Origin: Streptomyces sp. HNM0575
GTDB taxonomy: Bacteria > Actinomycetota > Actinomycetes > Streptomycetales > Streptomycetaceae
Assembly: GCF_012726265.1 (NCBI RefSeq)
Contig: NZ_JAASAG010000002.1
Coordinates: 310,001 to 374,000, forward strand
Reading direction: 5' to 3'
Length of the DNA stretch: 64,000 nucleotides
Each line of letters begins with the position of its first letter. Position 1 is the first letter of the stretch. Below are positions 1 through 8,581 of this stretch, in pieces. Under the pieces are notes generated by a model. That model was not told where the DNA came from, searched no databases, and saw only the letters and a list, made by a program, of their open reading frames with translations. Made by a program: the position numbers and the translations under genes.

Positions 1-488
1 ACGAACATCGTCTTGCGCACGAAGAAGTAGCGGAAGTTCACGCCGATGTCGACGTACGGGTTGAGGCCCTGCTCGAAGGGCAGCTCGATGCCCAGCCCGA
101 CCGAGGTGCCGCCCGCCTCCAGCGCGCCCTTGTTGGCGGCCTCCATGGCGCCGGGCCCGCCGCCGGTGATCACCCCGAACCCGGCCTCGGTGAGCGCACG
201 CCCGATGCGCACGCCCGCCTCGTACTCCGGCGAGTCGACCGGCGTACGCGCCGAGCCGAAGACGCTGATGGCGGGGCCGAGTTCCGCGAGAGCGCCGAAG
301 CCCTCCACGAACTCGGACTGGATGCGCATCACACGCCACGGATCCTGGTGCACCCAGTCCGAGGGTCCGGAGGTGTCCAGCAGCCGCTGGTCCGTCGTCT
401 CGGCCTGCATCTGCTTGCGGCGGCGCACCACCGGGCCGAGACGCTGCTCGCGCGGCTTCCGTGCTCGCTCCCGCTCCGGGCTGGTCAT
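1..488 (-). CDS. LOG family (TIGR00730) Rossmann-fold protein, C-terminal part missing
   Basis: The gene runs off the left edge, so only about 162 N-terminal residues are visible. They include SVFGSARTP and VITGGGPGAMEAANKGA, the first nucleotide-binding strand and glycine loop of the LOG/TIGR00730 family (cytokinin riboside 5'-monophosphate phosphoribohydrolase or lysine-decarboxylase-like proteins). The hallmark PGGxGTxxE motif would lie outside the window. The ATG at 488 follows a GGAGGGAG ribosome site about 6 bases upstream. The first 45 residues are charged and poorly conserved, as is usual for the actinobacterial long form. Position next to dapE is common in Streptomyces. The family assignment is firm; the substrate is not known from sequence. 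Confidence 0.85.
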   Translation of the reverse strand, partial: MTSPERERARKPREQRLGPVVRRRKQMQAETTDQRLLDTSGPSDWVHQDPWRVMRIQSEFVEGFGALAELGPAISVFGSARTPVDSPEYEAGVRIGRALTEAGFGVITGGGPGAMEAANKGALEAGGTSVGLGIELPFEQGLNPYVDIGVNFRYFFVRKTMF

Positions 489-631
489 CCCAGGCTCCCT
501 CCGACTGCGATCATTCTGATTCAGCGTACGCACGCGGGCCCCGTAGTGATGTGACAGTCGGCGGCACCGCACCCGGCGGGGAGATGTACGGCCGGTTTCT
601 TACGGTGGGGCAGCCGGGAGTCACGCCGGGG

Positions 632-1711
632 TCACGCCGTGAGCCAGGCGCGCAGCCGGTCCTCGCAGTGCTGGATCTTCGACGTCTCCACACGCTCGTC
701 GCGCTTGTGGGCGAGGTTCGGATCGCCCGGGCCGTAGTTCACCGCCGGGACGCCGAGGGCGCTGAAGCGGGAGACGTCCGTCCATCCGTACTTCGGCTGC
801 GGCTCTCCACCGACGGCGTCCATGAACGCCTTCGCGGCCGGGTGCGAGAGGCCGGGCAGGGCGCCGGCGGAGCTGTCGTCGACGGTCAGCTCCCACTCGC
901 CGCAGTCCGCGAAGACCTCCCGTACGTGCGCGAGGGCCTGCTCCTCGCCGATGTCGGGCGCGTAGCGGTAGTTGACGGTGACGGTGCACGCGTCCGGGAT
1001 GACGTTGCCGGCGACGCCGCCCTCGACGCGGACCGCGTTGAGCCCCTCCCGGTACTCCAGGCCGTCGATCACCTTCCGCCGCGGCTCGTACGAGGCGAGC
1101 CGGGCCAGGATCGGCGCGGCGGCGTGGATCGCGTTCTCGCCCTTCCAGGCGCGCGCGGAGTGCGCTCGTACGCCGCTGGTGCGCAGCAGCACACGCAGCG
1201 TGCCCTGGCAACCGCCCTCGACCTGGCCGCTGGAAGGCTCCAGCAGCACCGCGAAGTCGCCGGCGAGCCAGTCGGGGTGGGCCTCGGCGACGTGGCCGAG
1301 GCCGTTGAGATGCGCGGCGACCTCCTCCCTGTCGTAGAAGACGAAGGTGAGATCGCGGTTGGGCTCGGGCACGGTCGCGGCGATGCGGAGCTGCACGGCA
1401 ACGCCCGCCTTCATGTCGCTCGTGCCGCATCCCCACAGCACGCCGGAGTCGTCGAGCCGGGACGGCACGTTGTCCGCGGCGGGCACGGTGTCGATGTGCC
1501 CGGCGAGGACGACGCGTTCGGGCCTGCCGAGGCGGGTGCGAGCGACGACGTTGTTGCCGTACCGGTCGACCGTCAGATGGGGCAGGGCGCTCAGGGCGGT
1601 CTCGACGGCGTCGGCGAGCGGGCCCTCGCTCCCGCTCTCCGAGGGCATGTCCACGAGCCGGGCGGTCAGCCGTGCGGCGTCCTGGTGCAGGTCGAGTCCG
1701 TTGTGCTGCAT
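632..1711 (-). CDS. dapE: Succinyl-diaminopimelate desuccinylase
   Basis: Zinc-dependent M20 amidohydrolase that removes succinate from N-succinyl-LL-diaminopimelate in the succinylase branch of lysine and peptidoglycan precursor synthesis. About 359 residues, the normal length of the actinobacterial type. Visible metal motifs are GHIDTVP (His and Asp ligands) near residue 72 and CGTSDMKAG near 98; a DREE motif follows with the general-base glutamate. ATG 1711 is preferred; a GTG two codons upstream (1717) is equally in frame and neither has a clear Shine-Dalgarno, so the mRNA may be leaderless. It faces the next gene across about 50 bases, implying back-to-back promoters. dapC lies 2.3 kb away. 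Confidence 0.93.
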   Translation of the reverse strand: MQHNGLDLHQDAARLTARLVDMPSESGSEGPLADAVETALSALPHLTVDRYGNNVVARTRLGRPERVVLAGHIDTVPAADNVPSRLDDSGVLWGCGTSDMKAGVAVQLRIAATVPEPNRDLTFVFYDREEVAAHLNGLGHVAEAHPDWLAGDFAVLLEPSSGQVEGGCQGTLRVLLRTSGVRAHSARAWKGENAIHAAAPILARLASYEPRRKVIDGLEYREGLNAVRVEGGVAGNVIPDACTVTVNYRYAPDIGEEQALAHVREVFADCGEWELTVDDSSAGALPGLSHPAAKAFMDAVGGEPQPKYGWTDVSRFSALGVPAVNYGPGDPNLAHKRDERVETSKIQHCEDRLRAWLTA

Positions 1712-1762
1712 GAACACAGCCTACGGGCCAGGGGACTTGGCACACCGGCTACCTTTGTGCCC

Positions 1763-2839
1763 GTGTCCCCCGCCGAATCCGCTCCCCACAAGTCCCGCGC
1801 GCGAGCCCTCCGCGTCGCCGCGGCGTGCACGGTGCTGCTCGTCGTCGCCGGTTACGCGGCGACCCAGTACGTGACGAGCAGCACGGGCCCCGCCCGCTGC
1901 ATGGTCGAGACTCCCGGCGGAAAGCCGGAGAAGTACGAGATCAAGCCGGAGCAGGCCGCCAACGCCGCCACCATCACCGCGGTGGCGTCCCAGCGCGACC
2001 TGCCCGAGCGGGCCGTCACGATAGCGCTGGCCACGGCCATGCAGGAGTCGGCTCTGCGCAACATAGAGCACGGCGACCGCGATTCCCTCGGCCTGTTCCA
2101 GCAGCGGCCCTCCCAGGGCTGGGGAAGCATCCGGCAGATCCAGGATCCCGTGTACTCGTCAGGAAAGTTCTACGACCATCTCGTGCAGATTCCCGGCTAT
2201 TCGCGGCTGCCGCTGACCGTCGCCGCACAGCGCGTGCAGCGCAGCGGCTATCCGCAGGCGTACGCGAAGCACGAGACGAACGCCGCGCTGCTGACCGCCG
2301 CGCTGACCGGCCGCCGCGCCGCCGCGCTCAACTGCACCACGGGACCGGCCGGCGGCGACGGCAGGGCGGGCAGCGCCACCGCTCTACGGGCCCGTCTGGT
2401 ACGGGAGTTCGGCGACGGCGTGCTGCCCGCGGGGAGGCGCGACGAGGCGGCGCCGCCGTCGGCGCGCAAGGTGCGCCTGGACGATGCGCCGGAGCGGCGC
2501 GCCGCCGGTCGGCAAGACGGCCGTGAGGACACCCGCGGCGACGGACGTGAGGACGGCCGCAGCGACGAAGGCGCAAAGCGCACCGCCGCGGCGGCGACGG
2601 CCGCGCGCGCCGGGGACGCCTCGGAGGTGCGCATCCCGGCGCGGGAGGGCAGGCGCGGCTGGGAGCTGGCGCACTGGGCGGTCGCGAACGCCTCGGATCT
2701 GCACATCGAGCAGATCTCGTACCGCAACCGCGTCTGGGACGCGTCCAGTTCGGAGGAGGGCTGGCGTCCGCGCGGGGGCCCGGGACACGGTGCGCAGGGC
2801 GAACAGGCGGTCAGCGTACGGCTGGCCAAGGGGAGCTGA
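1763..2839 (+). CDS. Membrane-anchored lytic-transglycosylase-like protein
   Basis: 358 residues. A basic start is followed by one hydrophobic segment (about residues 17-34, ACTVLLVVAGYAATQYV), so the bulk should lie outside the membrane. Residues 60-190 carry ALATAMQESALRN and SLGLFQQRPSQGWG, the pattern of a lysozyme/Slt-like fold with a candidate catalytic Glu in MQESAL. The C-terminal 150 residues begin with a basic, Arg/Asp/Ala-rich low-complexity stretch and end in a short folded-looking tail (ELAHWAVANASDLHIEQISY), the type seen in hydrolases acting on the cell wall. Homologues are often mislabelled heavy-metal transporters; nothing here supports that. Starts GTG 1763 or GTG 1757 are both possible and upstream extension of the open frame overlaps dapE, so it is rejected. 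Confidence 0.75.
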   Translation: MSPAESAPHKSRARALRVAAACTVLLVVAGYAATQYVTSSTGPARCMVETPGGKPEKYEIKPEQAANAATITAVASQRDLPERAVTIALATAMQESALRNIEHGDRDSLGLFQQRPSQGWGSIRQIQDPVYSSGKFYDHLVQIPGYSRLPLTVAAQRVQRSGYPQAYAKHETNAALLTAALTGRRAAALNCTTGPAGGDGRAGSATALRARLVREFGDGVLPAGRRDEAAPPSARKVRLDDAPERRAAGRQDGREDTRGDGREDGRSDEGAKRTAAAATAARAGDASEVRIPAREGRRGWELAHWAVANASDLHIEQISYRNRVWDASSSEEGWRPRGGPGHGAQGEQAVSVRLAKGS

Positions 2840-3210
2840 CGGCGCAACCGTTCCCGGATCGGGCATGTGATCACGGGCCGATGCGTGCTCACCGCGCGGC
2901 ATGATCACTCATCACCATCGGGGGACATCCGCACCCCGGTGTGGACGCCGGACCGAAGCACGCCGCACCGCGTGCGCCCGCCCAACTCCCTTGCTTTTCA
3001 TGGGAGTCGGCAGCGCCAGGACCGCGAAAAGCCTGTGCGCAGGGCCCGTTGGGCAGAGCTGATCATGCGACGCATTGCCAATCCTTTACTTCGGCGGCCC
3101 GCAACTTTCCGGCTCCTCAAGGCGATAGGCACAGCGCCCGGCCCGGCGGTCGCCCGGCCGGGCTCGCATCACGTTTCCGTAGCAGTAGATCTCTCCGTCA
3201 AAGGAGCAAC
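2840..3210. other. Intergenic region, 371 bases
   Basis: No gene is supported. It holds two TGATCA palindromes (2868-2873 and 2902-2907) 34 bases apart, each flanked on the right by C, and a locally less GC-rich stretch around 3070-3120 that probably contains the promoter of the secreted-protein gene. AAAGGAGCAAC just before 3211 is its ribosome site. Confidence 0.5.
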
Positions 3211-3759
3211 ATGTCCCTCCCCCTCACGCGCCGGATCGCCAAGACCGTGCTGCTGACGGCCGCGGGCGCCGCCTCCGTCGTAGGCGCGGCCGGTGCGGCG
3301 AGTGCCGCCGAACTGCCGACGACCGCTGACGTGGGCGGGCTGAGCAACCTGGACAACGGCGTCGAAAGCCACGTCTCCGGCGCCGCCGAGGGCGCCCAGG
3401 CCCTCACCCCGAAGAGCAGCACCAGCCCCCTCCAGAAGACCGACAGCCTTCCGGAGGCGGGTGCGAGCGCCGACACCAACAACGGCCGGACCGTGGAGGA
3501 GGCGTCCAAGCTCGCGGGCAGCACCGCCACGGGGACGAACGAGGGTCTTCAGAAGCAGACCCCGAACGTCCAGAAGCAGCTGCCGGACGTGCGGACCCAG
3601 GGTCTGCCCGCCGACGCGCTGGGGCAGGCCAACGCCGGGAAGGCCCTTCCCGCCCAGGCCGCCACCGCCAAGCAGGCGCCGACGCAGAAGCTGTCGACCG
3701 ACAACCTGCCGACGAAGACCCTGCTCCCCAACGGACTGGGCGTCGTCTCGTTCCACTGA
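3211..3759 (+). CDS. Small secreted protein of unknown function
   Basis: 182 residues with a clean Sec signal peptide: RRIAK, a hydrophobic core TVLLTAAGAASVVGAAGA, and an ASAAE cleavage site near residue 30. The mature part is Gln/Thr/Ala-rich, lacks cysteine and predicted membrane segments, and has a loosely repeated QKQxPxVxxQxLPxDxL pattern, so it is probably extended or disordered. The ATG at 3211 follows AAAGGAG with 5-base spacing. Similar Streptomyces proteins are annotated as 'ATP-binding protein' without any nucleotide motif; none is visible here. It is a single-gene unit ended by a strong terminator. No function can be assigned. Confidence 0.8.
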   Translation: MSLPLTRRIAKTVLLTAAGAASVVGAAGAASAAELPTTADVGGLSNLDNGVESHVSGAAEGAQALTPKSSTSPLQKTDSLPEAGASADTNNGRTVEEASKLAGSTATGTNEGLQKQTPNVQKQLPDVRTQGLPADALGQANAGKALPAQAATAKQAPTQKLSTDNLPTKTLLPNGLGVVSFH

Positions 3760-3827
3760 GCCGCACGGGCGCCGGACGGCGCCTCGCACGCGGGAACCTC
3801 GAACTCGGGAGACTCGCACACGCGAAA

Positions 3828-3857
3828 GGGGCCGCGGAGGAATTCCTCCGCGGCCCC
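3828..3857 (+). terminator. Perfect hairpin terminator
   Basis: GGGGCCGCGGAGG pairs perfectly with CCTCCGCGGCCCC around AATT, 13 base pairs, followed by TTCTCC. It lies 70 bases after the secreted-protein stop and before the convergent dapC, so it can serve both strands. From 3890 to 4000 only short GGGCCGGA and GGTTCGACGCC direct repeats are seen. Confidence 0.85.
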
Positions 3858-4000
3858 TTCTCCATGCGGTCTGCCGGGAGTTGTCCGTACGGACCCCGGG
3901 CCGGAACCCGGGCCGGACCCCGGGCCGGTGCCGGATCGCGGCGCGGTATGCGATGCCGGCTCGACGGCGGTTCGACGCCGGTTCGACGCCAGTGCGGGCG

Positions 4001-5122
4001 TCAGCTCTCCAGCCGCCGTACGGCCTCCGCCACACGCTCGTCCGTGGCCGTCAGGGCGACGCGTACGAAGCGCTCGCCCGCGGTGCCGTAGAAGTCGCCC
4101 GGCGCGACGAGCACTCCGAGCTTGGACAGATCGCCGACCGTGTCCCAGCACGGCTCGTCCCTGGTGGCCCACAGATACAGCGACGCCTCGCTGTGCTCGA
4201 TGCGGAAGCCGCGCGCTTCGAGGGCGGTCCGCAGTGACGCCCGGCGGGCCGCGTAACGGTCCCGCTGCCGCGCCACGTGCTCGTCGTCACCGAGCGCCGC
4301 GACCGTGGCGGCCTGCACGGGGGCGGGCACCATCATCCCGCCGTGCTTGCGGATGTGCAGCAGCTCCATGAGCACCTCCGGGTCGCCGGCGGCGAAGGCC
4401 GCGCGGTAGCCCGCGAGGTTGGAGCGCTTGGAGAGCGAGTGGACGGCGATCACGCCCTCGTACGAACCGCCGCAGACCTCCGGGTGCAGCACCGAGACCG
4501 GATCGGTCTCCCAGCCCAGTTCCAGATAGCACTCGTCGCTGACGAGCAGCACTCCGTGCTCGCGGGCCCAGGCGACCGTACGGGTCAGCAGCTCGGCGTC
4601 GAGCACCCGGCCCGTCGGGTTGGACGGGGAGTTGAGCCACAGCAGCCGCAGCCCGCGCGGGTCGAGCTCGGTGGGGTCGTCGTAGACGACGGGCTCGGCG
4701 CGGGCGAGGCGCGCGCCCACCTCGTACGTCGGGTAGGCGAGCCGCGGATACGCGACCCGGTCGCCCGGGCCGAGGCCGAGCTGGGTGGGCAGCCAAGCGA
4801 CGAACTCCTTGGAGCCCACGACGGGCAGCACATTCCGGTGCGTCAACTCCCGTGCTCCCAGCCGGCGTTCGCACCAGCCGGTGATCGCGTCGCGCAGCGC
4901 GGCCGTGCCCCACACCGTGGGATAGCCGGGGCTGTCGGCGGCGCCGGCGAGCGCGCGCCGCACCACCTCCGGCACGGGGTCGACGGGTGTGCCGACGGAG
5001 AGGTCGACGATGCCCGCGTCGTGGGCCGCGGCCGTGGCCTTGTACGGCTCCAGCCTGTCCCAGGGGAATTCAGGCAGCCGCGCGGAGACGGAAGAACCGT
5101 CCGGGCCTGTGGATGAAGCCAC
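4001..5122 (-). CDS. dapC: Succinyldiaminopimelate transaminase
   Basis: Fold-type I, PLP-dependent aminotransferase that converts N-succinyl-2-amino-6-ketopimelate to N-succinyl-LL-diaminopimelate, the step before dapE. 373 residues. Seen: SPGYPTVWG substrate-loop region (64-72), NSPSNPTG (164-171) that holds the PLP-binding Asn, SDECYLEL (195-202) with PLP Asp and Tyr, and HSLSKRSNLAGYR (228-240), where Lys232 forms the Schiff base. GTG start at 5122 is set by AAAGGGAG nine bases upstream. fdxA lies upstream on the same strand with 164 bases between, the arrangement usual in Streptomyces, so partial co-transcription is likely. Confidence 0.93.
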   Translation of the reverse strand: MASSTGPDGSSVSARLPEFPWDRLEPYKATAAAHDAGIVDLSVGTPVDPVPEVVRRALAGAADSPGYPTVWGTAALRDAITGWCERRLGARELTHRNVLPVVGSKEFVAWLPTQLGLGPGDRVAYPRLAYPTYEVGARLARAEPVVYDDPTELDPRGLRLLWLNSPSNPTGRVLDAELLTRTVAWAREHGVLLVSDECYLELGWETDPVSVLHPEVCGGSYEGVIAVHSLSKRSNLAGYRAAFAAGDPEVLMELLHIRKHGGMMVPAPVQAATVAALGDDEHVARQRDRYAARRASLRTALEARGFRIEHSEASLYLWATRDEPCWDTVGDLSKLGVLVAPGDFYGTAGERFVRVALTATDERVAEAVRRLES

Positions 5123-5286
5123 GGGATGACTCCCTTTCTACTGAACGCGCGGTCCGCTGCGGGACACACGGTCTGCCGTGAAGCACACGGCCTGCTGCGA
5201 AAGACGCGGTCCAGCACGCCCGCCGGCGGGACCGGCGCGGTGTGCGGGACCTGGGACCGCGGACGGGGACTGCCCGTACCGCGGTG

Positions 5287-5613
5287 TCACTCGTCGTGGC
5301 TCTGCGGGGGGAGCGCAGCGATGACCGGGTGATCCCGCTCGATCAGTCCGAGCTTGCTGGCTCCGCCGGGCGAACCGAGCTCGTCGAAGAACTCGACGTT
5401 CGCCTTGTAGTAGTCCTTCCACTCCTCCGGAGTGTCGTCCTCGTAGAAGATCGCCTCGACCGGGCAGACCGGTTCGCAGGCACCGCAGTCGACGCATTCG
5501 TCCGGGTGGATGTACAAGGACCGCTGGCCCTCGTAGATGCAGTCGACGGGGCACTCCTCGATGCAGGCCTTGTCCTTCAGGTCGACACAAGGCTCCGCGA
5601 TGACGTAGGTCAC
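5287..5613 (-). CDS. fdxA: 7Fe ferredoxin (3Fe-4S plus 4Fe-4S)
   Basis: 108-residue electron carrier of the actinobacterial FdxA type. CVDLKDKACIEECPVD gives the C-x7-C-x3-CP arrangement of the 3Fe-4S-containing half and CVDCGACEPVCPV the 4Fe-4S cluster. The C-terminal 50 residues (helical, acidic, EEWKDYYKANVEFFDEL) are typical of this type. GTG start at 5613 is supported by GAGGAGG about ten bases upstream. Partners are probably P450s or oxidoreductases; nothing in the immediate neighbourhood identifies one. Adjacent to dapC as in many Streptomyces. Confidence 0.95.
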   Translation of the reverse strand: MTYVIAEPCVDLKDKACIEECPVDCIYEGQRSLYIHPDECVDCGACEPVCPVEAIFYEDDTPEEWKDYYKANVEFFDELGSPGGASKLGLIERDHPVIAALPPQSHDE

Positions 5614-5752
5614 GCTGTCGTTCCTCCTCGATAGGGCCGGCGGACCGGTGTCAGGGGTCCGCCGCTGGGCGCGCGGGAGCGCGGCGTCGTCGATGCCCGT
5701 CCTAGTATCTCCGTTCCCGGTACCGACACGAACAGGAGGGGCGGGTAGAGCT

Positions 5753-6874
5753 GTGGAATTCACCACGGGCGGACGCCTCGAGGTCCGAATTACCGTGTCT
5801 GACGTGGGAAAACGTGTTTCTGTCCGGTCGTTGACCGGTGCCGGGGGACGGCACGCGACCTTCACCGACACGGTCGGCGTTCTCACATCCTGGAACGACG
5901 GTGTGCTTCACATCACCCGCCGCGGCGGACAGAGAGTGCCGGTCGAGGAGTCGGCGCTGGTCGCCGGGAAGGTCGTGCCGGACGCACCCGCCAGGCGGCG
6001 CGGCCTCCCCTCTGCGAGCGTACGTGAACTCGTCGAGGTCGCGGCGCGCGGATGGCCCGCCGTCGAGACGGAGCGCCTGGGCGGCTGGACGCTCAGGGCG
6101 AGCGCGGACGAGACGGAGGGCGGAGACCGGGGCGGAGGCGGGGGCGCGGGACGGCGCGTGGCGGAGAGCCCCACCGCACGCGAAGGGTTCACGGCACGCG
6201 CCAACTCCGTTCTGCCGCTTGAGGATCCGGGGCTGCCGCGGGGCGAGGCCCTGGCGCGGGTGCGGCGCTGGTACGAGGCGCGCGGCCTGGTGCCTCGCGT
6301 ACAGGTCACCACGGGCGGCGAACGCGGCGACGAACTCCTCGCGGCGGAGCTGGAGGAGCTCGGGTGGACCGGTGAACGGTACGCGGTGCTGCGGGTGGCG
6401 GCCCTGGCGCCGCTGGCCGACCGGGAGCCGGACGGACGGGTGCGGCTGAGCCGCTCCCCCGGCGAGGACTGGTTCTCGCTCTACCGCCGCGCCGGTGAAA
6501 TGCCGCACACGGCAAGGAAGGTGCTGACGGGCGGGGCGTCCGTGTGGTTCGCGACGGTGCCGGCAGCCGCTGCGGCGGGGCGTACGGCGGACCCGGCGCG
6601 GGAGGACGCACCGGGAGGCGCGGCGGCGATCGGGCGGTGCGTGGTCGACGGACGGTGGGCCGGCTTCGCCGCCATAGAGGTCGCTCCCGGGCAGCGCAGA
6701 CAGGGCCTGGCGACGGCGGTGATGGGCGAGTTGGCGAGGGCCGCGCTCGCCGAGGGCGCGTCGGCGGCCTATCTCCAGGTGGAGCGCGACAACGGCGCGG
6801 CGCGAGTGCTGTACGACGGGATGGGCTTCGCCGACCATCACGCGTACCACTACCGCCGCGCCCCGGAGGACTGA
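5753..6874 (+). CDS. GNAT acetyltransferase with extra N-terminal domain
   Basis: 373 residues. The first 75 residues (VGKRVSVRSL, VGVLTSWNDGVLHITRR) look like a small beta-barrel of SH3/KOW type; the remainder is a GNAT fold whose acetyl-CoA loop is VAPGQRRQGLATAVM near residue 317, followed by ALAEGASAAYLQVERDNGAARVLYDGMGF, the classic motif A/B end. Residues 120-145 hold a Gly-rich linker. GTG start at 5753 follows AGGAGG with a longish gap of about 14 bases; the alternative GTG at 5791 would cut the small domain. Divergent from fdxA. The substrate (amine or protein) cannot be deduced. The stop is six bases before the next gene, so the two form an operon. Confidence 0.85.
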   Translation: MEFTTGGRLEVRITVSDVGKRVSVRSLTGAGGRHATFTDTVGVLTSWNDGVLHITRRGGQRVPVEESALVAGKVVPDAPARRRGLPSASVRELVEVAARGWPAVETERLGGWTLRASADETEGGDRGGGGGAGRRVAESPTAREGFTARANSVLPLEDPGLPRGEALARVRRWYEARGLVPRVQVTTGGERGDELLAAELEELGWTGERYAVLRVAALAPLADREPDGRVRLSRSPGEDWFSLYRRAGEMPHTARKVLTGGASVWFATVPAAAAAGRTADPAREDAPGGAAAIGRCVVDGRWAGFAAIEVAPGQRRQGLATAVMGELARAALAEGASAAYLQVERDNGAARVLYDGMGFADHHAYHYRRAPED

Positions 6875-6880
6875 TCCACG

Positions 6881-7918
6881 TTGGCCGGTGAGGAGAACGA
6901 GGGCGGGAACGGCGGCGGTTCCGGCGGGGGCTCGGGCGGCGGTTCCGGCTCCGGTTCCGGTGGGGGCTCGGGCGCGGGCACGGGCGCCGGTTCCGGCAAC
7001 CGCGAGCGCTTCGCGGAGGCGGCACGCGACGAGCGGCCCGATCTGGCGCTGCTGTGCCTGCTGATCGGCGTCGAGGCGGCGGCGCACACGCGCACGGCAC
7101 ACACGGGCAAGGCGCACCGCGGCCCGGAAGAGGAGACGCCGGACGGGAAGCCGGAGCGGGCCCCGCGGCCGGGCCCGGGCGACGGCGGGCACGAGCGGGC
7201 AGTTCTGGAGGCGCAGATCGAACTCGACCGCCTCGCAGGGCAGTTGCCGTACGCCGCCTCCCGCGCTCCCGAGGAGTGGGCACGCACGCTCGGACGGCTG
7301 CTGGGGCAGGACGAAGGCTTCCACGGCACCCCGGACGACTACCGGCGGCTCGACTCGTCCCTGTTGCAGTCGGTGCTGCACCGCAGGCGCGGGCTCCCGA
7401 TCCTGCTCTCGGTGGTGTGGATGGAGGTGGCGCGCAGGGCGGGTGCGCCGGTCTACGGGGTGGGCCTGCCCGGCCACTTCGTGGTCGGCTTCGGCGATCC
7501 GTCGGGCGACCATGCGCTGGCCGACCCGTACGACGGGGGCCGGCTGCTCTCGGAGGCCGACGTGGAGGCGCTCGTCTCCGGGGCGACCGGAGCGCGCACA
7601 CCGCTGTCCTCGGCGACGCTGCTGCCCGCGGGCCCGCTGGAGATCGTGCTGCGGATCCTCAACAACATCCGCGCATGGGCCGCGGGACGTCCGGAACAGT
7701 CGGGCGTGCAGCTGTGGGCGCTCGATCTGTCCCTGCTGCTGCCGCACCGTCCGGCGCGGCTGCGTCAGGAGCGGGCGCGGCTGCTGGTGGAGCGCGGCGA
7801 TTTCGTCGGCGGTGCACGGGAGTTGGAGGAGTACGCGTCGGCGATCGCGGCGATGGAGCCCGCCGAGTCGGACAAGCTGCGCAAGGCGGCACGGGCGGCC
7901 AGGGCACGGCTCAACTGA
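6881..7918 (+). CDS. Transglutaminase-like (SirB1 family) protein
   Basis: 345 residues starting at TTG 6881, six bases after the GNAT stop, with GGAGGA in the end of that gene as ribosome site. Residues 9-37 are an almost pure Gly/Ser repeat linker. The core is the SirB1/transglutaminase-like fold: LDSSLLQSVLHRRRGLPILLSVVWMEVAR is split around residue 160 and is followed by GVGLPGHFVVGF, with the conserved His of the PGH motif. The C-terminal 80 residues are helical and TPR-like (PHRPARLRQERARLLVERG). Family members are widespread but enzymatic activity is not established. Co-transcribed with the acetyltransferase. Confidence 0.82.
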   Translation: MAGEENEGGNGGGSGGGSGGGSGSGSGGGSGAGTGAGSGNRERFAEAARDERPDLALLCLLIGVEAAAHTRTAHTGKAHRGPEEETPDGKPERAPRPGPGDGGHERAVLEAQIELDRLAGQLPYAASRAPEEWARTLGRLLGQDEGFHGTPDDYRRLDSSLLQSVLHRRRGLPILLSVVWMEVARRAGAPVYGVGLPGHFVVGFGDPSGDHALADPYDGGRLLSEADVEALVSGATGARTPLSSATLLPAGPLEIVLRILNNIRAWAAGRPEQSGVQLWALDLSLLLPHRPARLRQERARLLVERGDFVGGARELEEYASAIAAMEPAESDKLRKAARAARARLN

Positions 7919-7924
7919 CGTGAC

Positions 7925-7940
7925 CCCGGCCGCGGCCGGG
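7925..7940. terminator. Possible hairpin between convergent genes
   Basis: A perfect 16-base palindrome, CCCGGCCGCGGCCGGG, lies in the 57 bases between the convergent transglutaminase-like gene and the response regulator. There is no loop beyond the folded centre and no T-run, so it is at best a weak bidirectional terminator. Confidence 0.35.
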
Positions 7941-7975
7941 CCGGTTCGCATGGTCCGCGGGCGCGCTCGGTGCGG

Positions 7976-8581
7976 TCAGAGCCAGCCCTTGTCGCGGGCG
8001 ATGCGCACGGCCTCCGCGCGGTTGCGGGCGCCGGTCTTCTGGATGGCCGTGGAGAGGTAGTTGCGCACGGTGCCGTGCGAGAGGTGCATCGTCGCGGCGA
8101 TCTGCGCGTTGCCCGAACCGTCGGCGGCGGCGTTCAGCACGTCCCGCTCCCGGTCGGTCAGCGGGCTCGCGCCGACCGCGAGCGCGGAGGCGGCGAGCGC
8201 CGGGTCGATGACGTGTTCGCCGCGCAGCACGCGGCGAACCGCGTCGGCGAGCCCCGCCGCGGGAGCGTCCTTGACGAGGAAGGCGTCCGCGCCCGACTCC
8301 ATGGCCTTCCGCAGATATCCGGGGCGCCCGAAGGTCGTCAGGATGACCACCTTCAACTCCGGGTGCTTTGTGCGCAGTTCGGCGGCCGCGTCGATTCCGG
8401 AGCCGCCCGGCATCTCGATGTCGAGGAGCGCCACGTCCGGCTTGTGCTCCTCCACCGCCGCGACCACCTCGTCCCCGCGGCCCACCTGCGCGACCACCTC
8501 GATGCCGGGCTCCAGCCCCAGCAGGGCGGCGAGCGCCTCCCGCACCATCGCCTGGTCCTCGGCCAGCAGCAGTCGGATCAC
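7976..8581 (-). CDS. NarL/LuxR-type response regulator
   Basis: 201 residues: receiver domain 1-120 with acidic pair Glu8/Asp9, phosphoacceptor Asp54 in LLDIEMPGG and Lys104 in FLVKDAP; LuxR-type helix-turn-helix from about 138 (LTDRERDVL, GNAQIAATMHLSHGTVRNYLS split here for length). Its GTG start overlaps the kinase stop (GTGA), so the pair is translationally coupled. The closest functional types are DesR/LiaR-like regulators that control a neighbouring ABC exporter. It probably binds the paired palindromes at 12194-12240 in front of the operon (inference). Confidence 0.92.
   Translation of the reverse strand: MIRLLLAEDQAMVREALAALLGLEPGIEVVAQVGRGDEVVAAVEEHKPDVALLDIEMPGGSGIDAAAELRTKHPELKVVILTTFGRPGYLRKAMESGADAFLVKDAPAAGLADAVRRVLRGEHVIDPALAASALAVGASPLTDRERDVLNAAADGSGNAQIAATMHLSHGTVRNYLSTAIQKTGARNRAEAVRIARDKGWL

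Noticed and set aside
461..1762. Upstream extension of the transglycosylase-like protein across dapE
   Set aside because: Runs antisense to dapE, whose motifs are clear; protein homology and the membrane helix begin after 1763.
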